Shown piece after piece: positions 50,743 to 62,300 of a DNA stretch of 64,000 bases. The notes under the pieces are model-generated. The model ran no database searches. It saw only the letters and a program-made list of their open reading frames with translations, and was not told the DNA's origin. This DNA comes from Oreocharis arfaki (taxonomy: Eukaryota > Chordata > Aves > Passeriformes > Paramythiidae). The translations under genes were made by a program, and so were the position numbers. Within the stretch, counting starts at the first letter, position 1, and the number at the start of each line of letters is the position of its first letter. The DNA lies in contig VZRR01002778.1 in NCBI GenBank assembly GCA_013398015.1, forward strand, positions 1 through 64,000, given 5' to 3'.

Positions 50743-50925
50743 AAATCATAAAATATCCAGGGTTGGAAGGGACCCACAGGGATCATCCAAGTCCAAGTTC
50801 TGGCACTTCACAGGACAACTTCAAGAATCACACCATGAAGATTGGTTAAGAGTGTTCTACAAATATTTCTTGAACTCCGTTGGTGCTGTGACCACTTCCC
50901 CGGGGAGCCTGTTCCAGCGCCCAAA
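50743..50925 (-). mobile_element. CR1 LINE 3' part, antisense
   Basis: The plus strand shows 'ccagggttggaagggaccca', 'cagggatcatccaagtccaa', 'cttcacaggacaacttcaag' and 'ggggagcctgttccagcgcc'. This is the antisense 3' end of the CR1 type whose 3' region has the 'acccacagggatcat' variant. It is on the minus strand and the best preserved of the short CR1 pieces here. Confidence 0.94.
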
Positions 50926-53900
50926 TAAAAACTTAAATTACATTTAAGAGTATCCTTACAGATATACAGTAAGTGATTCTTTGTACTTAAAGTAAAAACA
51001 TCTATTTCCTTTATTTTGGTGTCAGATGGATACTATGTATTGAACATTCCTAGAATTCCTTTATGTTCTGACAGATTGAACAACAGAGATTAATGATTGA
51101 CTTCTTTAAATCACTTACATAGACAAATTTCCTTACAGGATCCAAGAGATCAAGTCAGAGTATTCTGGTACAATGCTTCATCAAAGTGAATTATAGATTA
51201 AGCAAAGAGAAACTCAGGGTTTTTTTCTGGCGTTTTACTAAGGAAATGTATGTTCATTCAGTGAAGGCTTGTCTTTTACCCATTGATTGCTCACCAGTTC
51301 TTGTAAACATTGTTTATTTTGTTGGGTTTTTTTTGATCAATACAGCTCAAGGCAACCATAAATTCACTAAAATTATCAAGAAAAAAAGAAAGAACTTCTT
51401 TTACAGATAAGGCTTTCTAAATCAGTAGTGGCATACAAAATAAGTGATAATAGAGAAGTATTTGGACTTAAGTTCTTCTGGTTTAGTCAAGTTCCATGAG
51501 TATATCCAAGGGTGGATCCTGTAGATAGCCTACATTCCACCAACCAGAGAGCTTCTTAAAGCTCTTAGGTTGACTGCCTTTTGGATTAATTTCAGGGCAT
51601 ATGCCATCTCCCAGAACCTGACTGATCAGATTGGCCAAGTCGTACAAATATGTGTGGGAGTTTGAGATGCAGGTTCTGCCTCATTAGAGATATCTCTACT
51701 TAATGCACATGAAGAAAAACCCCAGAAAGTAACCCTTCCTAGAGACACAAGGACTTTTCCACTTTCACAGATAGTCCTCATTCACACAGGAATACTTTTG
51801 CTGTCTTTCTCTGTTCTCTAGGCTTCAGTTTCTGGAATATTTTGAATGGTTTCCTGATTTTACATTGAATTGTTAGAGATTTGGTATTTTTTAATCTATG
51901 GTATGTGGTATATTCACAGTTTATCACACAAGCAACATGCTTTTTCTGAGTGCATATTATTTTTACGGTGTTCACCCTAATTGTTTTTAATAGCAACCTC
52001 TATGACGTTTCTCATCTTATCAGGTTGATTCTGAAGTGTCTTTAGTTTACTGCACTAAGGTAATATAATGACTATCACTTATTATCACCTTATATCCAGG
52101 TTTTATCTCAACTTCCTAATATTAAATCCAGGTTTTGAAATTTAGTACCCAGTGAAGTCAGTACAACCTGAATTATGTATGTTTTAAAAACAGCTGATGA
52201 CTTCTTATTTCAAAATTATTACAGATGATTCATTAAACTTGTAGTCTCTAAACAACAACACTTGATTTCTTTGCTGAGCAAAGAAAGTTATAAAATAGTG
52301 AAAAAAACTTTTATAAAGTTAAATCTCATATCTGAGCACTAGACTATCTCAGGTTTCTCAGGGTTGCATATCCAAAAATTATAGTAAAAACCCCATGTAG
52401 TACTGCCAGGGGGTACACAAACTGGGTGCTGTCATTGTGTACAACTTAAACAAAGAGGTCTCATTAGCTATGACAATTTACATACACTACATGTAGCCTA
52501 TTCTGACCATTTACCAAACATTTAATATTGTAAAAGGTATGTTAATTTTTTATCACTTCACTGTATTTGTTCTCATTTTCATAAAGGTACAAGGCACATC
52601 CTTTTCATAAATTCTTTTGCAAAGTGTAACGAATTATTTTCATCACAGAATGTTGTATTTTCTTCCTATATTTATTATCTTAAACAATGATGTTTTCTAA
52701 ACATCTAGTTGCAGACAACTAGTAAAAGAACACACTTATTTCCATTTTATCAAAAAAGTCCTCAGTAGCTCAAGGAAATATCTCATCTGTAAAAGCCAGT
52801 ATTCTAAACAAACACATAGATAGCAAACCTGCAAACCTATAGAAAATTATATTAACATATTATCCTACTTGCACAGTTTTACAGCTCTGCAAATCATATC
52901 ACTGCGGAGTACTGAATAATTTCGCGAGAGTACTGAATTCCATTACAAAGCCTTCATTACTGGATTATTAGCCCATTAAAGCTATCAACACACCATTCTT
53001 GAATAATCACCATAATGATGAGCCTCTACCCTAAAACATAATGATGTGTATATGCCCTGCAGCAATAATAAAATAAGAAGTTAATGTATACTAACATAAC
53101 AAAGTACTAAGTGGAGTTGACAACAACCAGTAAAAAGACTGGCATGCCTGTATAGTATTCCCTAAAGTAATGAGAGCAGTAGGTGAACAATTTGCTTTAA
53201 ATACACTGTATGTTAGGGAAGACATGAAGAAGCAAAAAAACCTACCATATCTAATATCCAGGCATGGAGGTACAACCAAGTTGTGCCTGTATGTTTGTAT
53301 AACAGATCAGTTTATTCCATACTTTGTGGACTTTCCATATTTATTACTAGAAATAACTGGGACACTCACAGAATTGTTTCAACAGGCATTCTGAAAACAC
53401 AAGTTCTGTATTTTCCAAGAGAACAGATATTACAGAGCCACTAGTTCTACACATTTTTATATGTGTCTTCCAAAACTCCTTCAATTTTAAACTGAAAAGA
53501 CTCCCTTGTGGGAAGGAGAGAGTGGCTCATTTTCAGTGCTCAATCAGTTCTTGCCATTTCTTCCAAAAATGCCAACAGGGATGCCAATTAATTGGAGCTA
53601 AGACAGATTTTGTGATGTGCATTGAGATCATTATTGTATTTCATACATCTCACTGACCCGCTGTTGGCTGATACATTACTGATCAAGGAACTTCAAACTG
53701 TTATGATTCATCTACCAAGGTCTCTCTTTCTTTTTTTTTAAGGGAATTAGTAATTTTTGCTTCTTTTCAGATAAAAATTGAATTCTACTCTTGACTTTAG
53801 CTGAAATGCAAGTTACTGAATTCAGTTCAGAGGCAATTGGATGAAATATAATGGCCTGTGGATGTGATCCAACTTTATAATCATATTGACCCTTGAGGCC

Positions 53901-56900
53901 CTCAGGTCTGTCAGTCTACGAAGTTTAGCTGAAGCATTCATGCTTTTTGAATCTGCACCACTGTACACTGTGATAAGCTTCTTAAAGAAGAGCTCTTCTC
54001 TCAGTTCTGAAACAGAAAAGATATCCCAAACAAACTATTTATTACTCCAGCTGCATTGATAGAAGTGTAATCACCCATTATTCTTGAACATAACACATTT
54101 TCACTGTAATTTTATTTTTCTTTTAGTCCCTTTAAAATGAAGAGCAGTGGGCAGATGAGGAGGAGTATTACTTCTAGATGTTTTTACTTGAAGAAATAGC
54201 TTGAACCTGGCAGGGCTGGTAAGTTCATCTGATGATATTTCAGACTTTCATGCATGCTTATGCTTTCCACTTTCCTGGCTGTAATGTATTTTAGGACACA
54301 GTAGAAGGAGAATTATTTTTCAGTTTGCTGGGCACTGCTACACTGACTCTGTGGAGGCTGAAGTGTCTTCAGGACTTTGAAATCCATAGACTTGGCTCCC
54401 TGACTAAGCCTCTCCAATTACTGAAGAGTTCCTGACTTCTTCTTAATGAAAAGAATGAAGGCACTTAGTAATTCATTTTTTTCATTGTGATAAATTTCTG
54501 CCTGGCTACAGTCTATTTGTCCTCTATTGTTTTTGAGGAAGAGAGGTATTGAACGAAAAGCAGGTTAAGGGTAAGATGCTGTATCTGAGACACCACTCAC
54601 AAACTGTGAGTAGAGGGAGTACAATGAATAAAACTCCAAAAATTTTAAATAAAGACAGTTCTTATAGTTTCCATGGTTGGAGATGGAAACTAGTAGTCAA
54701 GAAAGTCTAGTTCCTTCTTGCTGTAAAATGTTTGCCAATGAACTTCCTGACAGTATATTTTATTTCATCTGGTCAGATGATATGGCTGCTGACTATAGCA
54801 TATGAGTTAAAGATGTAACAGATGGAGGGGATACACTGAAACTTCAAATTTTTGCATATATAAGGCAGTAATACTCCATCTGGGACTTGCTCTGCCTTTG
54901 TGCTTCATCGAACACCTCATCAGACTACAGCAGGCATCCCAGCTTTTCTGCTTTACAGAGACACTCTCTCAAACTTCTAAATACCAGGCCAAAACTTTTC
55001 AAAAAGCCTTTTCCTTGAATATGTTTAATCACCATGGGAATAGTTTAATATTCTTACCTTCACATTTCAAAGCTATTCTGGAGAAAATGTTGATGTGCCA
55101 ACTCAAGCAGATTATAGGTGCATGTATAATAAGGAACATGAATGTTTAATGAAAAAAACCCAACTTACTGACAAGAAAAATGGATTTTTTAAACTCATAG
55201 ACATATAATTCTAGGAAACTTAGTTGTTAAAAGGGCTAATCCCTACAAGAATAACTGTCTATAACTCCCTTTTGGGTGAAAACAATAAATAGTAGGTAGT
55301 GAAAAATACAAATATTCCTCAAATGTTTTTAAACTTTGTTGTTGTTGCTGTAGACAGTTTGGTATTATTTCTATTATTTCTTTATTATTTTTGAGTTAGT
55401 GTGGAATTTTTTTTTTGCTGAATAATTTTTTTTTTGTGATACTCAGGCCACTTAAGAGGCACAATTGATACATTTTTTGCAAATGAAACTGCTTACAGTT
55501 ACCACCTCAGGGTGTATGTCCAGTGGCAGTAGATGGCTGTTACCCAGTGAAAAATACTGCAATTATTAAATCAGCTCTTAAATACAACAACCTTGTGGAA
55601 TCAGAACACTACAGAAAGGATATGGAACAGTAAGTATTTTCTCTCCATTAATTTGATTCATTGCACTGTTTATTTGTTACCAAAATGTACTACAAAATAT
55701 AAATGAAAACTAGTACTTGTCCATATGTAGTAACTATAGCAAAAGATATGCTGGACATATTTGTGCAAAGAGCATGAAACTAAATCCAAGATACATTTAA
55801 TTAAAAAGAGATTTTTCAGACTCAACAACACAGAAAATCAAATTATATCTGGTTGAATTCTGGGACAATACTAGGTCACTTAAATCCTAAGCTGAATACC
55901 AAATACAAAGTATTCTGCCTCATCAATCGCAGTGAGGGAGGAGGGTTGCAGATTAGGCTGCAGCTCTTGCTCATCTCAGCAAACAACTGACTCTAACAAA
56001 GGCTATTGCTTTCAGCATGTGCAGTTTAAGGAGTGGGATGTGAAAGCAACAAATGCAGGTTGCTTTCAACAAATACCCTCTTTGTCTAAGGTATTTGTGA
56101 AAGAGCACTGTCCCAAATTCTTTCAAGCAAGCTTTGGCTTAAGCAGTTTTATTGGACATAGTCTGACTTCCATCCTGCCGAGTCTGCAATACCTAAGGGG
56201 AAAAAGACGGAATTCTGCACACACTGACAGCACTGCAACTTGTCCAGAAAGAATTTTAGCTTTGTGTGTGTTACAATTTGGCTGGCCTACAACCAGCTTT
56301 CTCCCTCTGCGCAAATAGAGGCATCCAATGGAATAATTGCATCTAAGGAACACGTCAGGGAAAATGGAATGTGAGAGCTCTCTTGCATTATCCGGGTATG
56401 ATGCCTCCAGCTATTGACATTTTGGAAACTTTTTCTGGCTTCTTGTCAGGATGACTCTGCTCCAAGTGAGTAATACAGTTCAAAGTGAGATACAGAAATT
56501 TGAAGCTGAACGCATGAATGTACTTAGTGAAGAATGATACTTTCTCTTTTTAATGTTAATTGGCAAGTGAATAACCACTGAGGTTCTCACACAGCACCTC
56601 AAACCAGCTAGAGCTTTTAAGCCAGTTCTGCTTATATCTTTTCTTTTATACAAGCTTCTCAACAAGACCAAACAGCTTTTATAGACCTCTTTTTATTAGA
56701 ACTTTAGCTGTAAAGGGAAACTCTTTCTAAAAAAGGAGAAAAGTTAGAATGTGAAGAGTGAAAGGAGGAGACTTGGAAACAGATCTTACTCCCTTTGCCA
56801 GCCGTGTCCTTAAGCAGTAAGTAGCTTTAAGTAACCTTTTCATTTAGGCTTGTTTTCATCCAGCAACCTTTACTTGGGCTGTAATAAACCCTACAGGGAT

Positions 56901-57409
56901 GACTTTGGATTTACTCTCAGTCTGTGATGGCTTGCATATGCACCTCTGTATCTGCATATTTCCAACTCTTCCCACAAAGAGGTCAATTCCTTCCACCTTT
57001 TAGAAAGTTGTGTTTGACAAAGTGTGCAGCAATCAGGACATGACAAATGAAAACCTTCTTGCTCTTCAGATTAATCCTGAAAAAGAATCACAATGTGTAA
57101 AATGAGAACAAACACATAAAAGAGCTGCTGCAGAATGAAAGATCATCACTTTTAAAGGAAAATTTGCGATTTTGCTCTTGAGTACTGTAATTAATTGCTC
57201 CAGTAATAGATAAAAGACTTCTGCACTTTCAAAGAAATTTTATTCAGCATTTCCCAAAGCAGGAAGAAGGAGCTCCTTTGCAATCTGATCCTTAGGCTCT
57301 ATTCTGCCCTTGAAGTAAGGGACTGTCATGTGCTTTGGCAGGAGCTGACATATTCACTGTTTTCTTGATCTTTGTTGTCAGTGCATAGAAACATATTTGA
57401 GGGGACATC
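50926..57409. other. Non-coding stretch, 6.5 kb without a recognised transposon
   Basis: AT-rich throughout. The plus frame 55932-56318 (128 codons, Ser/Cys-rich start) is the longest outside any repeat. It matches nothing I know, has a 76-codon frame on the opposite strand, and lacks splice or poly(A) context, so I do not call it. The last five bases (57405-57409, ACATC) are the left target copy of the next element. Confidence 0.55.
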
Positions 57410-57869
57410 TGTGGTGATTTGACCCTGTCTGAATGCCAGGTGCCCACCAAAGTCACTCTATCACTTCCCTTCTCAAACTGGGTAGGGGAGAGAAAATATG
57501 ATGAAAGGCTTCTGTGTTGAGGTAAGGATGGGAGCTGTGGAGCAGGCTGTTCCTGAAGAACTGTGCCCTGTGGAAAAGGGGCCCATTCTGGTGGTAGAGA
57601 ATAAAGTTAAGCCCAGGAAGAAAGTAGGGGTTGGGGGAAGGTGCTTCTAAGATTTGTTTTACTAATTTTGACAGATCAAAAATTCAACCAATTTCCCCAA
57701 GTTAAGTCTGTTGTGCCCATGATGGTAATTGGTGAGTAATCTCTCCCCATCCTTACCTCAACTCACAAGCCCTTTGCTATGTTTTCTCTCCCTCTGTCCG
57801 GTTTGAGGAGAAGAGTGACGGGGTGGCCCTGGTGGGCAGCTGCTCTACAGGCAGGGTCAAACCACCACA
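57410..57869 (-). mobile_element. LTR-derived foldback element: 460 bp, ~125-bp terminal inverted repeats, perfect 5-bp TSD
   Basis: The left arm (57410-57534) and the reverse complement of the right arm (57743-57869) align end to end at about 77% identity by hand. Both start TGTGGTG(A/G)TTTGACCCTG. The flanks are identical: ACATC at 57405-57409 and 57870-57874. Read from the right on the minus strand, arm plus loop follow the order I recall for a common avian ERVL-type LTR: U3 start, then 'aattaccatcatgggcac', then 'caccttcccccaacccc'. The left arm is an inverted copy of the U3 start where U5 should be. The structure is thus a rearranged LTR, or a TIR element related to it. Frames across it (57779-58045) are artefacts. 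Confidence 0.8.
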
Positions 57870-59199
57870 ACATCCAGCACGTTCTTTCAAACACTTGCAA
57901 ACTACACCCCTCATTTGTATCAGGAATACAAAAGTTCCTTATTAAAGTTCCTCTAAATGCAGCTATGTGCTGGATCTTTGAACAGGCAGAAAGTGCAGAT
58001 GCATGGAACCTGGATTACAACTATCAACACATGACTGCATTTTAGTTTATCAAAAGAAATGGAGAAGAGGTGGCATGTTACAAAATAGAAATAAATTTAA
58101 TAAGATTCCAGTGTTTATGGTAAAATTAAAATTTCAAAACACCCTTCTGAAGTTATTTTACATCTATTTCTGTTCCACAGAAAACACCTGGAGACTTAGT
58201 TGCAATATTGTCTGGTTTATGTTTGTAATGGAACAGTATTAGAAATAGTTGTTTCAATTCTTTTTCTAACATGGGGAAACTACAATAGTTCCCCAGGCAA
58301 TTATTTTATGTTTTGTGCCCTTATTTACAGAATGTCAACTGTTGCCTTTGCATCTAATAAAAAGCTAATGTGGCAATGCTGTAAATGCTTATACTGTAGG
58401 CATCAGACTTTATCAACTGAAATTCAGATAAGCTTTTTACTTTGTGCAAGAATTCTATTGAGATCCCTAGGCAATGATCTCTGACATTTTAAATCTATTT
58501 TTGTTGCATTTATGCAACTTCACTAATATACTAAGTCTTACTAATATTTCACATCACCTCTTCCTCACGCATTAGAACATTTGTACCTTGTGCCTTAACT
58601 AAGAAGTTCTTTCCCTCTTTCCTCCCATCATATCCACTTTCTAACTAGCTTAGAGTGCTTTTGATGCATGTTACCTGGGCCTCAAAACTACACATATGCA
58701 TTTCTTCTTTCCTGGTTTGGAGTTCATCTAATTCAAAGTCTTTCAAATCTTTCGCTATAGCAAACAATCTCAAGCCCTCTCATCTGCACACCATGGTGAA
58801 TACATGGGATGTATAATCTTTAGTAGTGTTTTTCTACTTTTCATATCTCTGTTTAGTGTTTGAATGGTCTGATAAATTTCACCAGTCTTCTCAAGGAAAG
58901 ATAATTTCCCTCTTACTTGCTCCTCTGAGGACTATCATCTACTGGCTGGATCTTGTGTACTACCAGAGAAATCTGGAACATGTGTCTGTTAAAGTTAGAG
59001 AAGGCACCATTACAATCAGCCTTTTTTCTGCAGTGCAGATCATATGGCTGTATTCTCTCAAAACAGACCTGTTTGGTGCCCTGCCACTTAAAACTTTTCC
59101 AGCTTCTCAGTTTGTTAACATTTTGATCAGAATTTCTGGTCATCTGTAGTCTTGTGTGTCCCTCCAAACTCAGAAACCCCCTGATTCTATCACTTGCTT

Positions 59200-59221
59200 C
59201 CTGGTCAAAGTCTTGACCAGG
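59200..59221. other. Perfect 9-bp stem hairpin
   Basis: CCTGGTCAA (59200-59208), loop AGTC, TTGACCAGG (59213-59221). Perfect pairing, but too short to assign a role. Confidence 0.7.
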
Positions 59222-59229
59222 ACTGATGG

Positions 59230-59306
59230 TCTTTATTAAGATCATTACTTCTCTAGGGTCTTTAAATATCTGCTGCTCTTTATTAAGATCATTGCTTCTC
59301 TAAGGT
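59230..59306. repeat. 47-bp-period direct duplication
   Basis: Thirty bases starting tctttattaagatcatt at 59230-59259 recur at 59277-59306 with two mismatches. The spacing of 47 bases suggests a local tandem duplication whose remainder has diverged. Confidence 0.85.
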
Positions 59307-62300
59307 GTTTCTCCTCCTTTTAATGTACATCAAAATTTCTGTGTGCTTTCAGTTGCTCTTCTGTTTATCTTCCATTTGACTTTGAGATGTTTGCTGGTGT
59401 TTATTGTGTGGAATTTTTCATATTTTCTTTTTTTCTGGTCATGATTCAAAGTATCATTTATTAAGAAATATTTAAACAGACAAATAGGATCAGGAACCAT
59501 ACTATTAGGGTGATGACTCCCATTTGCACTTGGATCCTTTCAAATTTTGTTTGAGGAAAGAAGCTTTAATCACTCCTCATCTCTTGCATTAATTTCCTCA
59601 TTCTTTATTTTTTTACAGGTCCTGCATATTTTCCTTCAAACTTTTTGCATACTTAGGGTCTCATAAAACTTCATGCCCAGTCTAATTTCCCTTCATTGTC
59701 CATTTCACGCACAACTCTCCAGGCTGATTTTTTGAGCAAAGCTCAAGAAATTTTCAGAATCCTAAATTTACCTGTCTAAATTCAGACCTCATTGCTTCTT
59801 GCTTAATATTGTTTTGTTTTCTTTCTGGAACATTGCATCTTTCCCTCTTTGCTACTAACTCTTTGCTCTACGTTGGGCTGACAGGTTTGACAAACTGAGG
59901 AAAGCTGCAGATTTCAAGGGAATGCATAGAGTGGTGATAAGTGAATCAAGGAAGACAAGCTGCTGTGAGTGGGTATGTGATTATTAGGATTACAGTTAAT
60001 AAGCAGAGAAAAATCCAGGGAGCATAATGAAATGAGAAGAGTTACGGAAATCAGCTTGCTTGTACATAATGAGGGAAATGGTTATGACCCTCACACATCC
60101 TATATGACTATTTACACTGACATAATTCATGGATTGCATCAAGGTAGGATACTCTACATGCTATAAATTTCAAGATAGTATCTACTAATATTATTATTGG
60201 CAATAATAGCCAATGCTTGCCAAACCATTACAAAAAACCCCCAAGGTAAATTAGTAAAATTCTGTAGAAACCCATATCAATTGCTATTCACTTTTTTATC
60301 CTCTTGTTGGTGGTTACATAATGTGTGTGATACTCAGTGGAGTTGTTACCTTTGTCATTCTGTGAAGGTTGCTTTGCTTAATTTCAGTGGTAACAAGCTG
60401 GAAAGTAAAATAAGAATGTGTGTGGGGGGAGTAATAAAATAAATAAACAGCTAACACTATTTTTTATGCTTAAATTTCGTCCATCTCTATAAGCATAATC
60501 AGTGCAGGATCACATTTGAATGTGTGGGTGTTTTTAACTTTCAGTAAATCTCCTCATCTCATAAACTACTGCACCCTTAAATTTATCGCTTAAATTACTT
60601 ACTGATTCAAATGTATGAGAAAAGGACTCCACAGTACCACTTGTGTTGAAATCTTTAGCGAATTCAGATGATTGCAAATCTCCCCTTGAGCACAATACAA
60701 AATCCTTTCTTAAATGTCTTTAAGACTCATCTGTACAAGTTCTCTAAGGTAGCTGGGGTTTCTTACATACAAAGGTAAGTATTTATACTTGCAGACTACA
60801 AGAGCAGATAATATTTGTAATCAGTTTATTTAGAAAATTTAGGAGAAACTATAAAGAGTTCATCAGCTTCAAACTGTTAAATCCTCAACACTTCAAATAG
60901 AGTAGGTAAAGTATCTCATATATCTCATTGAAAAAAAAGCATTCAACATCTTTTGCATTAACATCCAAGTTACTGTATAAACAGGTATTTGGTGTTTAGC
61001 TAGGAATTTGTCTAGCTAGAAATTGCCTATATTCTTTGAATTCTGGACAAACTAAGCACTACAATAACTTTACACTGTATCTTATGAAAGCCATCGGAGA
61101 AATCTGACATCTTACTCGAGGACCCAGCTGCTTTTTGAAAAGAAAAATCCTTGGCCTCATGTCCTCCCCCTATGCAGCAGCCTCCCAAATAATTATGCTC
61201 AAACTATTTCTTAGTATTTTCTTCCTAGTGTTCTGATGATAGGTACATTCTGATGACATGTAAGTTACATTCTTCTGCTTGTAAGTGAAAGTGACTAGTT
61301 CAGAACTGTTCAGGCTGGTATGTACAGCACTGTAAAACAGCTGAAAGTAGTCATTAAAACAAAATAAGTGTGTTTTCTTGAAGAGGGATCTACTGAGTGC
61401 TTCTAGTTCAGTAGGCTACAAGGAGTGACACAATAGCACCCTAAGGGAAAAAGAAAAACCTGGTGACAGTGTCCTAGCTTCATTTCAAATACATCAAGCA
61501 TTAGTATTGCACAACTGTTGAATCCAAGTGTTAGATTGTAACATCTGGAAAAATAGTTCTTTTTAACCCTGTGAACTAATTTGTTGTTCAATTACCAGGA
61601 TTTCAGTTAGATCATATCCGATTCAATTCTTAGAAGTATATGGATGCCTGCTGGATAGCTCTGCGCTAAGCCTCTGGGTTATCTCATCTTTCACTCTTAC
61701 AGTTTATTTAAACACATTTCTCCGACTGCTCAATTCATTACTTGTAAAGGGAGATGTTTGAACCTCCAGATTTTGATTCTAATTTCACTAGTTTTTCTCA
61801 GCCCTAAGTAAAGAATCAACTCCATGATTTTCTGACTGCAGAAAATTTCTTTTTTTAAAATTGTTTAAACTGGGATCTGTTCTTTATTTGGAGAATTTTC
61901 TGTAGCTGGATCCTCTCAATCCTTCATGTATGAGATTCTTGTACAATTTTCTGTGCCTGGATGTTCTTCTGTTTTTCTGACCATCATATCCTGTAGTTAG
62001 TTGTATGGTTTCTTTCACATAAATGGCACCAGTACTGGGGAACCATCTGTACCCAGAATTTCTATCTTCTTCCCCTTAGCAAGATCTTCTCAATCTTTTT
62101 TGTCTCCCCTGGAGGTTGAAATGCTTTCTACTCAAACCATGCTTTCACACAGTCCCTCAGGGGCTGGTCAAGGCTCTTTGGCATCAGTTGAGGAGAAGAA
62201 ATAGACCCCTTTATTTCCTTCATTTGCCATTATGCTGAATGCTATTCTTTGAAAATGAGCAGTTTCTGTTACATATTTCATTGGAAGTGCCTCAGTGTTT

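Noticed and set aside
55932..56318. 128-codon open frame on the plus strand.
   Set aside because: No recognised domain, an overlapping frame on the other strand, and no splice, promoter or poly(A) context. A frame of this size is expected by chance in 64 kb.
58826..59245. Opposing 107- and 110-codon frames.
   Set aside because: They overlap on opposite strands, neither resembles a known protein, and no exon signals support either.
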